Assembly (NCBI RefSeq): GCF_963966145.1 | Contig: NC_091054.1 | Location: 6,944,001 to 7,008,000, forward strand | Direction: 5' to 3' | Length of the DNA: 64,000 nt | DNA from: Tenebrio molitor | Lineage: Eukaryota > Arthropoda > Insecta > Coleoptera > Tenebrionidae | In this document: piece by piece, positions 23,501 through 38,500 of the stretch | Numbering within the stretch: the first letter of the stretch is position 1 | How the letters are laid out: each line of letters begins with the position of its first letter | Position numbers and translations under genes: made by a program | Notes under the pieces: model-generated | The model's input: only the letters and a program-made list of their open reading frames with translations | Told to the model about the DNA's origin: nothing | Database searches by the model: none

Positions 23501-26500
23501 AAAACACACCCTGACGTGTCATAGTTTAATCTTTAAGTCTAATTATTTTCTTATTAACGATTATTTAAAATATATAATGTAATGTAATTGTTTGTGTTTT
23601 TTATTATAACATAACAGAACCTGCTTATATCAGACGATAAAATTAAAATATAAATATTTTGCTAAAATTTAATTTGATTTGTTCATATTTTGTTTCAGAT
23701 TTAAAATAAATAATCGATAAATATTGATATTATTTTATTTGTTTATTTATTTTATCATTTCTGACCGACAAGGAAAGTTATTTTACTGTACCCTGTGAAT
23801 ATAAGTTAATTTGTTTTTCCATTTCATAGTCCAGTATAAACACTGTAAAGTAACTGCGGAGATGCATATTTTGAAGAGTGAAATCGCCTCTGAAAATCGG
23901 GGGTTTTAATTTTTCGCTTATATCTCAAAAATTATGAATGTGAATTGAAAATAATAGGAAATTAAATTCTATAATCATTCTTCAAATAAGCATTTTATTA
24001 CAAATTGTAACGTTAAATCAAGTGTTTTTTGACGTACTGGCTCAGTTTGGGTCCAACTTTGGAACTGAACTGAACCACAAAACATAAAAAATCGTCATAG
24101 GTTCCGAAGCTACAGTAAAGTAACGTTCCTAAAATTCGAGAATTGACTACCAATTGATTTTTTCTACGATCGTGAAAAAAGTAGGCACTTTTTGCACTAA
24201 AAATCGTTGTCAAAGTTGACGTTTAGTGAACTGACAGAATCGTGCCATACATTTTTTAGTACACGCTTTTATGGCCCAGAACTGTCAGAATACAACAATA
24301 CAATTTATTGGAAACATTGTTTAGAAGTAGGTTGCTAAACGACGTGGTTCTCAAAAGACTGCTTATTCATAAAAATTGAATCAATAATAATTATTTTATA
24401 CAAATTTATGTTGAAACCGGTGCGATGATCTCACGATCGTAGATAAAATGTTGTACTTACCTAAGACATACGTGTAAAAAGTTCCTTTGTTGCACTCACA
24501 TCCTTTAAAATACCCCCTCATACCTCGGTTGTATTTTAAACCCGTTCGTGCAATAAAGGATAACTTTTTACACTTATATCTTAAATAACTATTAATAAAT
24601 AATTTCCCATGTTTCGTTGTGGTACGCGGTTTTATTTAGCACTGAAATTTACTGTCAATACCAACCCCACATTCAGTTATCACTAGAAACGATGCTATAA
24701 AATTGATCTTTGTGAAACTGTTTTCGGTGTCACAAAATGTTCATTGTGACACCAAAGTAGAAAAAGAAATTTTTGGGCAACCGTACGCGAAACAAGCCGC
24801 CAATTTCTTTTAACTACTGGCGTTTAGATTTTTCGGGTATGAAATTAGAAACCGCAGAATTTATAATACGTACTTTTTAAATCTGGAGGAGTACCTACAC
24901 GAAACTGAAACATCACTTTCACTGCAATTCTCTTCAGACATTTTTACGATTACATATTTACAAAATGAATTGTTTTATTTATGTCATTTTTATAGCCGAA
25001 TCTATACGTATGTACATATTTATTGACAGTGAAGTAAATTTTGCTTGTTCGTTTTATAATATGTAATTACAAATTTTCGGTTGCACAAAAAATGTTGTGT
25101 ACACCTTGGCCGCCAAATCCTTTAGCATCCTCGACATTGTCCTGCGTCGACCGCAAGCGGCCTCGGCGAAAATTTCTCTCGGTAGGTACGTTAAAGAATG
25201 ATTTCGCGGTCTTGATATAGAAATAACTATTAATTTTGATCTATAATCCTTACGGTCCTCTAGCCTTCCAGAGTGTTTTTCAGTATTCGTAAACTAAACT
25301 ATTTTTATTAACACCGAACAGGATATAAAAATACCACAGATTTGGCCCTTTTAACCGTGATTGTCGTCGTGTTGAATCGCATATTATTGCGTTGAAATAC
25401 AGAATAATGTATTCCCTTGAACCTCATCTCATGCTAGTCCCCTTCTGTCTAGATCTTAGAATTTAAGAATCATTCTCCAGGATCAGTACGGACTCATTAA
25501 AACTGTTCAAGCCGAATTAAACGATTTTTTCCCTTTAATTCTCTCACATCTCTCCTTCATTGTCTTTGGAGCGCGTCAATTTCGACCGACCGCGGTCCAC
25601 TGGCCACGATAGACTATTTCAGTGCTAATGTCAATTAAAAAACTGATTTTTTTTCATGGTGGAAAGGCAACGACGGAATCCTTGGAGCGTGTGAGCCAAA
25701 AGAAAAATACAAAAAAAAAATACAAATTCACAGTCGAGAACTCCACAACGGCCCTAACTGTTGCACTTACACCCACCTAATGAGTCGGCATTCATCTTTG
25801 TCTGTGGCATATTAATCACAAGATCGCGCGGACCGCCCGCTGGTCAATTAGACAGGTATTCTGGCCCACACAAGTCGCCATTGTCACTTACTTGGCTATA
25901 ATATAAGGATTAGTATCCTTCGAGCGGCTCGTGCCTCCACCACGCATTCCGCTTCCATTAAACTATTACAGAACCAGAATCGAATATCATCGAGTGGGTG
26001 TTCTTAATTGTTTCCATCAGGTGTTAACTCGCACCTAATTGTTTTTTGGATGATGCAACGATTTTCTTCAAAGGAACGAACCTCCCCCATTCGTCCTTTC
26101 AAACTTTTCCAGTCATGCTTGTTCCTTACACGGAAAATCAACAAATTTTTTGTACTCGTTAGTTTTGTCTTTGCCAACAGAATTTTCACAATAGTCCTGA
26201 GCTTTAGTAATCTGAAACTGTGGCTTACAGCAAGCACAATGAAAAATCATTACGTTACCTCATTATCGCGCATAAAGAACACGTAAAATTTGACATTTGC
26301 TCAAACCTTAGCCCATCTACGTTTTATGTAACTGACTGTTCGTGACCAATTATTTTTCGCCACCCCTCTTCGCACTTCTCCATTTCGCAAATGTGCAAAT
26401 TTTGACGTTTCATTTTGACTCCCCACGCTTTCGATTCACGGCGAGTGCGGCGCATTCTTGGCGATCTTGAGCCCCTTTGATCAAAGGAAATGGTTGACAA

Positions 26501-29500
26501 GAAGGAACGCCTCCCGAAACACCTCGACTGTGGTAGACCGCTCGTCGACCAAATTAGGCCACCCAGTGCCCTGATTCATTCGTCTTTCGGGGTGATTCCC
26601 ACCCCTCCTAATGAACGAGGGAACGTTGAAGTTGTTGGATTATGGTTGAATGGGGGTCGGCGTGATTTATCTGGGAAATGGTCGGCGAGACTTTGTCGCC
26701 TAGCTTGTGACGGACAGAAAAAAATCGAGTTGAATCCCTGTCCTATTTGGATTAAATAATGAACGAAATTAATTACGGAAATTAGTATTTCGTTTATGAA
26801 CGCGATCTGTAAGTTATTCGAGCCGTTCAAGGGGGGTCGGTAAAGAGTTGCCCCCTGAGGTTGCCGGTTTTATAAGTATGAGCATTTATCATTTAACACT
26901 CTGATGCACTATATATTTCATCTGTCATTCCGTCTTTTTACCCAATAAATAACTCGGCCGTGCTGTTCCAGTGTAGTAGACTCGGATCGGGCGAAACACC
27001 ACCTGAATCAGAAATAAATCACTGTGGAATTTTTAGAACTGGAAAAATCTAACAAGAACATAAATTTTATTAGCGCAAATTCCAGACCTGTCCCGTTAAA
27101 AAAAATAAGACCATTTATAGCAAATTTTTGCGTCTTGGTTGAGTTCGTAACTTCACATCTCTTGACCAAACACTGAAATAACAATTTCAGCTTGTTGGTA
27201 AATAACAATAATTACAGCTCTTTGCTCTTTACCTCTTTGCTCAAGAAAACTTCTGTATTGGCTTTTTAGTTGATTAGACAATATTCTCATAAAATTCTAT
27301 TTTTCTACAGGCAATAATTATCATGTTGCCGAAATCATTTTACTAAAAATTTAACAAAATCTAAATTTTGGAAAGAACAGGTTGGTATGTAAATTTATGC
27401 AGAACAAACGAAGACCACAATCAACGAAAGCAACACACAGTCATGTTTGTGTCAAAGTAGGGGGTAGCGCAAGGAGCTGAATTGGGGCCGCTGTTATTGA
27501 CTGACATAACTACAAAAAAAATTGTTGCATTTGGGGATAATGACAATCACTTACCTCGTCGGAGCAAAGACCAAGAAGGATGTGTAAAATGGTGTATTTA
27601 ACTGCGCTGGTGGAGAATTAAAGGATTGTGAAGATTCCGCTTTATGCCAAAGAGTGTAAGCAAGATAAATCAATGATCGGAGGTCGAAAAGGCGCTTCCT
27701 CCTCGCGCCCTCTACGTTCGCATGAGGATGCCCGAAGAATGGCGGTGTTTACAAGCAATTGACTGCTTTCACCGGTATTCAGAGCATTTCATGTGGCTGA
27801 CGTTCGAACAACACTTTGCGGCAGAACCGACATCCTTTTGCCTAGCCGCCGCTCGGTGAACCTTGAATGCTCCGTCTCAATAGAATCAGACAATTTGTAA
27901 CGTACAATAGGTAAATAACGCAACCACCCACGGGGCTTGTTTGGTGTAATTTTATTAGCACCGTCTTTTGTCGAAAAGTACACCCGAATTATTTACGGTC
28001 GGTGAGACAACGACGTCTTCTTAATTGCCGCCGAAGATCATGGGAATATTTCAATTCGTTGCCGATTTATAACCGATACACGAGCGTTTAAACGGTTGAC
28101 TCTATAACCTGGGGCACCAAACCAATAATGTAAAATTGTTAAATGGTCGGCCTCTTTGAGAAATGCGATATATGATCGGTTCCCAATAGGGAAAAGGATG
28201 CAGGTTCGTGTTGAGGGTGCGAGAGGAACGGAGACGGATACATGGAGGTGTAAAAATGATGAACGATATGCAGTCGGAAAGACGAAAGACTGTACGACTT
28301 ATAACCGGCGGTTGGGAGGTTGCCGCGTTGGTTGGACGATGAGGGCACCATCTAGGTCCTTGATTGAGAAAAAGACGGCGAGCACACGTGTTCGGTAATA
28401 ATCTGTCTCATTAACATATTAAGCTTGGGCTTTGAAAGCTTTGCCGCCTTAGTTTGACTTCATTGATTAGCTTCATATTTTTATTATTGTTTTTGTGTGT
28501 GTGAGAGCCTCACCACCCTGACCTTACCGTAAAAATTCTTTCATTCTTTAGGACGACCAGTTTGAAACTTTAAAGTCAAAAACAACATTACTCGCTTTTA
28601 AGATTGATCAGAAGAAAAACGAAAATTTGCAAAACTGGAAAAGAGGGAAAAATCCAAATTTCAGATACATACGAGTATCAGGATATTTCAAATTTGATCA
28701 AATAGTTGACGTTGAAGACACATGTGGCGAAAAGAATTACATAATGTACATCGCGTGTCATACAATAGTTATTTATTATACGAGTTTTATAAGGCACCAT
28801 TTTGTCGCACGCGTTTTTTAGAGCACGAGGAGTGCAGCGACGAGTGCTATAAAGCAAACAAGTGCGACAAAATGGCTTATAAAACGAGTATAATACATTT
28901 TTTTTCTATTTTGCCCCTTAAATTTAAAAAAAGTTCAAAACATAATGCTAGGAAAGTTATATTTGGCAAATATAAGGGTTGGTAACGCTGGTACATAGAC
29001 GAACAATTCTAAGTTTTGAATTTAAAGTGCATTGCAGTGATCACGTAGCAGCAACTCACTGAGTCACTGCCAACATTAAAAATTTAAGTAAATGTTCCTG
29101 AAACGCGTATCGAAAAGAGCTCCTTTTCCGAAACCCGTTTGAGTGTTATACTGTGCAAAATAGAAAAAATCTATTATTTCTACAGTTATTTTTAGAAAAA
29201 ATCAACATGACTGGAACATAAAGGAAAAAAGATACGTCCTAGTTACTTATTCTTTTGGTTGTTATGATGTAGAAGCTAATTTATTGTTCTACTGTGATTA
29301 CTTATTCCTTGTGTTATTTATTTAACGTTCTGACATTAAAACGATGCTTTGGTACATTGTCTATTATCGGAAATTCGAAATTTGGAATCTAATTTCATCC
29401 AAAATGACGACTAATAAATACAAGTTAATCTATTTCTGTCTTACTTTATTTTTTAATGGTAAAGAGAAAACATAAAAATTGGAACGATAGGGCAAAGAAA

Positions 29501-32500
29501 AAAACTGTGCAAGAATTCAAAATTAAAGTAGCTACTTGAGTAGAAAAAGCCTTGTTGATGAGACATTACATATTAAATATTTTTACACATTTTTTTTGTT
29601 TTTTTTTTATTGAAGGATTGGCATACCTCGTTCGTTCTAATATCCTGCGACCCACTTAGTTAAAATAAATTATTGACTGTCAAAAATTGTCTGATCATCA
29701 ACCCTTTGATTAAACAAAAACAAACATCAGGGTTTATGGGTGCTATAAAATCTTGATCGTAGAGAAATAGTATGCATAAGGTAATTTTTTTATTATGATG
29801 TTTTATTTGTTTCTTCTGATATCAGCCCTTTTTTCAGAAACAATCACGAAACAAGGCTCAATTTATTTCTGTGGTATTTTCAAGAATTTATTACCCTAGC
29901 ACTGTCGACAGTACTACCCAATTTTTTATTTTCGAATTTATCGTTCCAATCAAGTGATCGATCAAATAGGTGATAAGTGGAAAATAATCGAAACAATAAA
30001 GCACAATGCCAATTTGCCAGCGTATTATTTTGCGGTAGATGGTCTGAAACTGCAAATAACGTTTTTGTTTTAATTAGTTTAATATTTCACGTTTTTAATT
30101 TCTGAACGAAATTAATCAGGTAAAGTCTATCGTTCCATTTGACATTAAAATAGTATTACAACAGTATCGCGAATTAATTAAATTACAAAAGGTTTCATTT
30201 ATTTGACACATTGATTGAAGAACAATAATTAATCATAATCAGACTAATTTAATTAAGACGTGGGTTAATTTAACTTAAACCGAAAAATTAATTTAATTAA
30301 ACAAGAATTGGTGCAAGTGGTAGCGTAAAAATTGCATTTCAATGGCGTAACTAAAAAGGGTCGTACCAAATATTTTATTTCCAACAGATATAATTGTGTT
30401 TTCATTATTTTTCTTCACGGTTTCTCATCTGATTTTCTGATAAATTTTTAATAAAACATTTCATTTAGACAACAAATCAAATCGAATTGAATAGATAATT
30501 AAAGATGAGCATGGAGGTGAACCGACAATTTTTCCACTGGTCGCGTGAGTAATGCAAGATATGCTTTATAGCTTAATAATTTAATTAATCAAAGTTGTAA
30601 AACCAATAAAATAATGCTGGATTGGATTTTTTAAATTACCTACAATTGTTTTGGAAAAAAAACATTTGTTTAACTTTTATTTTTAACACTACAAGAGGCA
30701 TCAACAAACATTTTTAAACATTTTCGTCAACCACCTTGTATATCATTATTTTCACAAAATATTCAGATGACTGATCCACGTGATTTGGTAGATGTCTGAT
30801 GTCTTCTGGTACACATCTTTAATACTATAATGCAAATAGGTGTCCGTTTCGTGTCATAATATGGCGGTACCCACGAAACTGTGTTGCTATGACACGTCCC
30901 TTTTGATAGTAAAACCTGTCCATTAATTTTATAAGAAAAATATTACAATAATGGATAATTTAGACGAACTTGAGCGACAAAGAGCAGAAAATAGAGAACG
31001 ACAAAAACGTAGGCGGGAACATAGAAGCCAAGAAGAAAGAGATATCGAAAATGAGCGTAGAATTTTAACAGTTTATTGATTTTAGTGCGTAAGCACGGGC
31101 CGTTCCACTGGTCTATTCTAATATTTACGTGCATATTTTGAACTGATACTTTAGATAATAAATAGTCTAATGAATGGGAAATCATTTGCTTCAATGATAA
31201 CCATAAACCGTATAATTTTCCTTTTGTTATTTTTAATAACCGTATTTGAAATATTATTGTCGTGGTTTAAATGAAAGATACATCATTATAAAGTGTAAAT
31301 AGTGATGTCACCAGTAATTGTAACTATGTGAAAAATTACTTTCATATTCATCTTAACCTTTTATGGTTTACATTAGCATAAAATACGTAACTTAAAAGAA
31401 CATGTTTTCCAGATTTCTTATACACCCATCAATTATTATTAGTTGCTAGAAAAATTTGAAAAACAAAAACTATCAAAATATTTTGGCCATCCCAGCCAGT
31501 CGTAAAAATTCTTCCCACAATCCTGCTCTGAAGCCCTTCTTGACTTTTCCTACCCGCTGGGCAGGTGTGACTTACGTCGAGTCAATTCGTTTTTTTTTTC
31601 AGTCACCGGAAGTGGCAAAAACGTCTAAAAAATCGGATTAAGGTCCGTACGATAGAAAGGTGAACCTGGACTGAGTCGGAAGGGCGACGTGTGTTGTATC
31701 AGTGCGGTTTTACAGGTCGGCCCTTTGGCGGTCTCCGTGGACAATGCTGTTCATTGTGGAAAGTCGTGTCTCGGTCCGCGGCAGCTTTGGCGGCGGCACT
31801 TTACAGGCCCACCCTCTGAGTTAGCGAGATTTATGGTGTGTTCGCCGTTTGTTGCCTTGTCCTAACACTTATTGCAGTTGACAACGTACGAGGCTTGCGC
31901 AATTTTTCATAATTCGCCAGATAGTCGTCGTCCCCTGCTGGTCGAACCTTCGGTATGTATGTTTGGTTGCTTGCACCTAGATTAAAATGAGGAAAAGGAA
32001 GAATGAAGTGATTGATGGGAGATGGAAAAACCGTGCAAGTTACACAACGCCAGAGATCTGCATTGTTGTCCTTTTAAAAATTACAAAATACATATTACTT
32101 TTACTTATTATGTATTTTTATCATAAGTAGATTAACAAAAAAATATTTCTGATTTTTGAATTTAAATTTGAAGTGGAAGTGGTAAAATAATTATAATTTT
32201 ATTGTAACGAGTGGTGGTCAAGAATCTCTAAAATATCAAAAAGAAGAACAAAATTCCAAATTTTTTTTGCACCTACGAGTATAAACCTATTTCAGTGGAA
32301 TCGCAGTATTTTTACACAAAAATTTCAATTCCTCTGGTCTGCGTCCAGTTGCAACAAACAACACCTATATACGTTATCCTGACAGTCCGGCCGTTCGATC
32401 AGTAGCAAAATCTGGTTTACTCTAATTAATTTTTTTCCGGTGTCCCGCGTCTGCCACTCCACGTTTAAATAACCGGATGATTTATGAGGGACATTAACAA

Positions 32501-35500
32501 ATACCGAGGAAATAAACCATCTAGAACAATAATTAATTTCCTAATAATAATCGCATGTTTGCTCAATTTATCCTCAATACGTTTGTTAATTATGATTCCT
32601 GCTAGCAGGATGATCGATCATGTCGGAGGTGTAAAGCTCTGTCGTCCATCGGAGAGGGAAGAGCTTGATTTCCATACAGCAAGTCATTGACCATGATGGT
32701 ACGAACACGTGTTTTTTTGTACACCCATGTAACGACCATCGAGAGAGGTCCGGCGTGTGTAACCCGAGTAGGTTGACTGTAAGCGTTCGGAACAGAATCA
32801 ACAATATCATTTTATAACTGATTTGCGTGGAAATTGTTCGAATGGTGGCTACTTAAAATATTATTTGAGCCGAACAAGCCGACAAAGGACGCTTAATATC
32901 GTGTGGGTACGCCGTTGTGGAATTAATTTTAATTCTTGATGCAATATTAGGGATACATGTGTGGAATCAAACGGATTAAAATGCGAATGTCGGCAAGACT
33001 TTGATCTATTCGTTATGTTTATATCGATACATTATTGGAAAACTGCCCTAATTGACCGGGACTTAATCGAATGAAACCCGAGGTCCTTTTAAGGGATTCG
33101 TCTCGAATTAAAATGACCGCCCGTGTGACGTATAAAAAACTACAGAGCTTTCCTGTCATTCAACTGTCAGTTTAATCGGTTTTGTCACTCGCTGGTTATT
33201 GTGCGAAATCAACAGAATTGGTATGGAGGACCGACACCTGCCATAAATATCGAATTTTAACACTTATTTAGCGTAAAGCAGGTGGGGGGCTGTCGGTGAT
33301 AAAGGAACAAAAGCTCTAATGTGGGAAAAAATTTACGGCAATGGTGAAAAATACATTGTGCCAAAAGTTTCGACTAACATAAATATCTGAATTTATTTTG
33401 ATAATTTCCCTGCAAGATTGGAATTTCACTAAAAAATCTATATTCCAGAAACCATCAATCCAAAAGCCACACTTAATAGGAAGGTACATTAGTGAAAGTA
33501 AAACAAATCCGGGGTTCACATTTAAAAAATGATGATTTCAGGAAAACAAAACGGGAAAAAATGAAATTATGTTTCTCTTAAAAAAATAAAATCTACCCGC
33601 CCGATTCTCGTCGAAAAATACTTTTATTATTCCAAACTTTTGGCACTCACTGGATAATTCATTTTTATTTGAAGGAAGATTTGTTTTTTTTTTATTACAA
33701 GCGAACGTTTAAAAAAAAAGAGAAAACCACGCACCACTTGACTACAATAGTAGTTTATTTAACGAGTTCGTGTGTAAATTGGGCTTTTTTTGGCATGAGT
33801 GGGCCAGTTAAAAACGCGAGTGAAACGAGCGTTTTAAGGCCAACAAGTTACCTATCATAGTAAAACAAAATAGATGTTATACTGGGTGTTATGGAAGTCC
33901 ACGTTATAAATTTAACCACCAATAGGACTCGTTCAAATAAACCTTCTTTTTAATTTATCATTTTTTCCGCAAATCCTTCAAAACAGAGTTAAAATTAAAT
34001 ATAATTTGAACCCTAAAATTCATACCCGCTCATGTGTTTACAGATCCATTGATAACAAAGCACGAAAAAAAAAAATACTCGATTAAAATACTCGAATGAA
34101 AAACAGTAAACACTGCTAGTATCAGAACAGCGGTCGTTCTTTCTTCAAAAAAACTATAAAGTTTTTATCGCACAAAAACATTTTCACTCACTCTTTCGTT
34201 TCAATTGATGATTATTATTATTCCACGAGGGAAGTGTCGAATTGGAGGTTAGAAAAATGTAAAAAAAAATCAATTAAAAAAAGATCAATATGTAAAAAAT
34301 GTTTATTTTAAAGAGTTCTATTGATGATTAAATTTATTACGTGGACTTCCATAACACCCTGTATTTACTGTTTTATTGTTAAAATTCATAAAGATAATTT
34401 TTCCAATGAAGATAGGTATTCTTTTTTTAAGTTATTTTATTATCGAATTTTGAGTGTAATACAATCTGCTGCCATTAAAAATATCACAATTGAAAGTAAT
34501 AAAAAGCGATTGTACTTTTGACTATTATTAATCCTTCTATGCGGGGTTCGTGGGCAAAGAGGCTTCTCTAAACGCCGCAAGGATAGTAAAAAACCTAAAA
34601 CCGATAAAAGCAAAGCTATATTGTTTCAAACTCGGTTTCAAAAGATATAAATATGGAAATGAAAATTTCATAAAACATTCAGAACATTTTAATGTTTACA
34701 AAAACTGGGGGTGTTAAATATTTATCGATGTTTTCATGTCAAATACAGAATCACAAATATTCACAAAACTTCGATTCGATAAACTTTAAAATGGCTTGAT
34801 GAGAAAAATTTATCGTGTGTAAAAATATGAGACACAATTACGGTTATCTTCCTATGTCGGTAATTTATTTCCCCGGATATCTGAGATTTGTCGACTCCAT
34901 TTTCCACCAATATTTCTAAAAATAATATCCCGCTGTCTCTTTTATACAATCGAAATCTAAACGAGAATATTGATGTCAGGTAAGAGAAATGATAGCCATA
35001 TTATTTTTTTTTAATTACGTAAATATCGGGCCTTCAAATAAATATATATTTAGAGTAGGCGTAGGCGACATTTTCCAATTATTCTCGGGAGTTACACAGG
35101 TTACATAGTAAGCTTTTTCCCAATTTCATACTGTCATATTCCGTGGAAGGGGAATAGGGAGAATGCATTACAAAAATTAAAAATATTTTGTAACCTAATT
35201 TTATTTCGTTAAAATGTCAGACGTTTCTTGTGTCATTTTCTACGCTGGAAAAATGTTGCAAACAATTGAAATATAAATTTATTTGAAGGCCCGTTAATAT
35301 ACCCATGATTCAACTGGATACAAAAATGATTCATTAGAAATTTAACAATTACCTATTCGAATAAAGTTACATCCTTGCAAATAACTAATTTTGAATTTTA
35401 ATAATAACCAGTAAGAATTTGTATGGTAATTAAATAGAACTGGTAGCTAGTTGTACCAGTTGTTATTTTGTTATACCAGAAAATCTAATTAGAGAAGATT

Positions 35501-38500
35501 AATTGTTAAGTAGTTTCATCAATTTAAAACTTACCCTCGTTTATTAAAACGAAACACAATAGTAGAATAGTAGGATTTATCGCCGTTTGCACCGACGTTC
35601 CTTATTTTTAAACCAAGCTTAAATACAATTGTTGCTACGATTTTAATAATTGTACCAAGAATAAAAACATAAAATTAATTTTTGCAAATATGTAGATATG
35701 TAAATAAATCTCATTAATATGTGTTAACGTTAATTGTTATAATAATGTTTGTTCTTAGGATCATAAAATGATTCATATAAAAGGGAGAATGTCATAAGAG
35801 GATTGTTAAAATTTAAATAAATCTCAAACTAAACTAAATTTGAATTATTTATTACTAAATAGAATTTACATAATTTGTTATTAAATAAAATGGATAAGGG
35901 GAAAACTTCCTAAACGTTCCCAAAGCCCGGAGCAATTTGACAATCGAAACAATTCGTTCCTGTTGAACTAACACGACAGTCCATAAAATAAATACAAACT
36001 TACCTTCATTAAAATTGTTAATGACTTGAAAGTTTGAAAATGCCGGATTCGAATCAATTTGATTAGATTCGCAAAATATTCACGGTAATCATCACTTGAT
36101 ATTTAACGAAAATCAATTTTATGGGACGCTGATATTTAAATTGATTTTGCCGTAATTATTAATTTGATTAATTGTGACGGTTATGCAACCGACAGTGCAC
36201 CGATGTATTGAGCGACATCCACCCCGTAAGCCCCAGCTATCTCACAAATTTATTCCGGAGCACATCCCTTTCGCCACATTTGCACGATTTCGTTCCCTTA
36301 TTGTTCGTTTCTATAAAAATTGATGAAGTCCTCGAAATCCTCTCCACATTTCTTTTTATCAATAATTCATATTGAATTTTACGTTCGGCGGATGCTTCTG
36401 TTTCACGTTTAGTGCCGGGGAGCGGTGGTCGTGTTTTATGAAAAACTGGTTGGCGGAACTAAATCTAATTTATATGGTTCCGAGGTTTTCGAATAGTTTA
36501 TACGAAGCGGCGGCGTTATACGATCCAAGACGTTATTGTTTCACCTGACATATATATTGTGTGTGGTGTTATTTTAAGGTAATTGTTTATGGATTTTGAG
36601 AATTTCAATTGTGGAGTGTGCATTTGTGCCACCTGCGTGTACGAGAGTTTCCTCCTAAACTCCGGGGTTTATTGTTTTTTTGTGTTTGGAACTTATTTAT
36701 GTTCGGACGAGCATACAATGTTGAACTGTTACTATGTAACAGAGTGTGAGATGCGTCTTTTACTCCGAAAGGAAATACAATGGACGTTTGAGGGTTTAAT
36801 GAGAAAAATGTAATTTCCACTTTTAATTTTTTTTCCTTTCTGTTTTGTTTGGTTACTTTGCAGCTTTACGTTAAATGTCAATGAAATGTCAGAAATTAGA
36901 AACAAACTGTGTCAACACGAAACCAATTGGTTTTTAACTGGTTTAAAAGCCCTTAAGTAATGTAAGTGAAAAGTTTTCGATTCGATCAATCATTAAATCA
37001 TCCAGTGTTTCTTAAAAAAATTCAACTGCAACCACATTTAAAATATAAAGAACAAATTTAAAGAATAAGAAACACTTACGACACCTGAATATAAAGAAAT
37101 AAATAATCAAATTTGATATTTTCAGAGATTTATTCGTTGTCGTTAACTACAACTTTCAACAATAAATGCAGAAAAAAGTTCAATAAGAAATAATTAATTT
37201 GTATAACAAGAGAGAAAGGTGTATCATTTTCTCCCGGGGCAGCAATTTAAGTAATCACCCAAGGGAAGAAATGCCACTTTACTCTAGAGGTATACATATC
37301 GCCGTTAAAACACGAAAAGTGTGTAACTCCATTTTCGTAAAATTTACAGAAGTAAAATTGTTTTTTTTTTTACATTCGTAGTCGACCAAAATCTTACAAA
37401 GTAAGAAAAGTGAATTCTGATATGTAGTAATTTTGAGTTTGAGGGTTTCTCAAAACGTCCCCGAAGTGGCCAAAGCGGCATAATTGAACTACTTACTACT
37501 AGTATGAAATAGAAAATAATTTATTTTTTAAATTATCAAAGAAAGAATTGTCAAAAATACGGAAGTTGTCATTTTGAATTATTTTTCAAGCAAGTCAATT
37601 AAAATCATCGACACTTTGGTCTAAATGCCGTTTGATCAACAATTATTTAAATCAGAGAAGCCTTTGAGATTTTGGACACATGTCCACATCTAGACGTTCA
37701 GATGCTCTGGATGCATGGGAGTATTTTTGGTTGCATATACCAGTTTCAATTTAAATTTGGAAATGTTTACCGAAACTCGGCCCAATAGGCAACAACACTG
37801 TATGTAAATACATAATTGTTGGTCTCATGGTATTTCATATCAAGGACAACACTGCCGATTAAGAAAAATATATGGAATCCATTTTAATTTTAAATATCTA
37901 TGATTAAATCTTTTGATAAGTCTTATAATAAATTACTTTTACTTCTTAAATCTTCTTAAGATAAGATATCTGCTGCAGATAATACCATACTTTCTACGTT
38001 CTACCCCAAATCGAAGGATTTCTTTTGAGGTAGAAAAAATAGCCGCTCATTTCTTGATCGAATCAATGCTTTGTAAATAAAAGTCAATCGAAAAATTTGC
38101 TCTAGTGCGATTTTTTGCGTAAAGTTTATACATAATTTAAAGACAATGTCATCTTGATAGCAGAGGATTTTATGTGACATAATCATGGTGGGCATAAGTT
38201 CTAAAAAGATATGAAGCAAGAAATTCACTACAGCGAAAACTCTATTCAGAAACTCGAACCCGCGTCATATTCATAATATTTATTTACTTTATCGGTAAAA
38301 ATGTTATATAACAAAATATCCTTCGTCACACAAATATGACAGACCCTTCTCTTTGTCACCGAGATTAGTTTTCTTTGTTACGTTTCATTTTCTAGCTTAC
38401 CCCTTCTCTCACATTACATTTAAAGAAATCACTGTTTTTTACCAGATGGTAGATGTTTAAAAAACTAGCAGACTTCAATCTTTTCAAGTTGAAAAACCCT

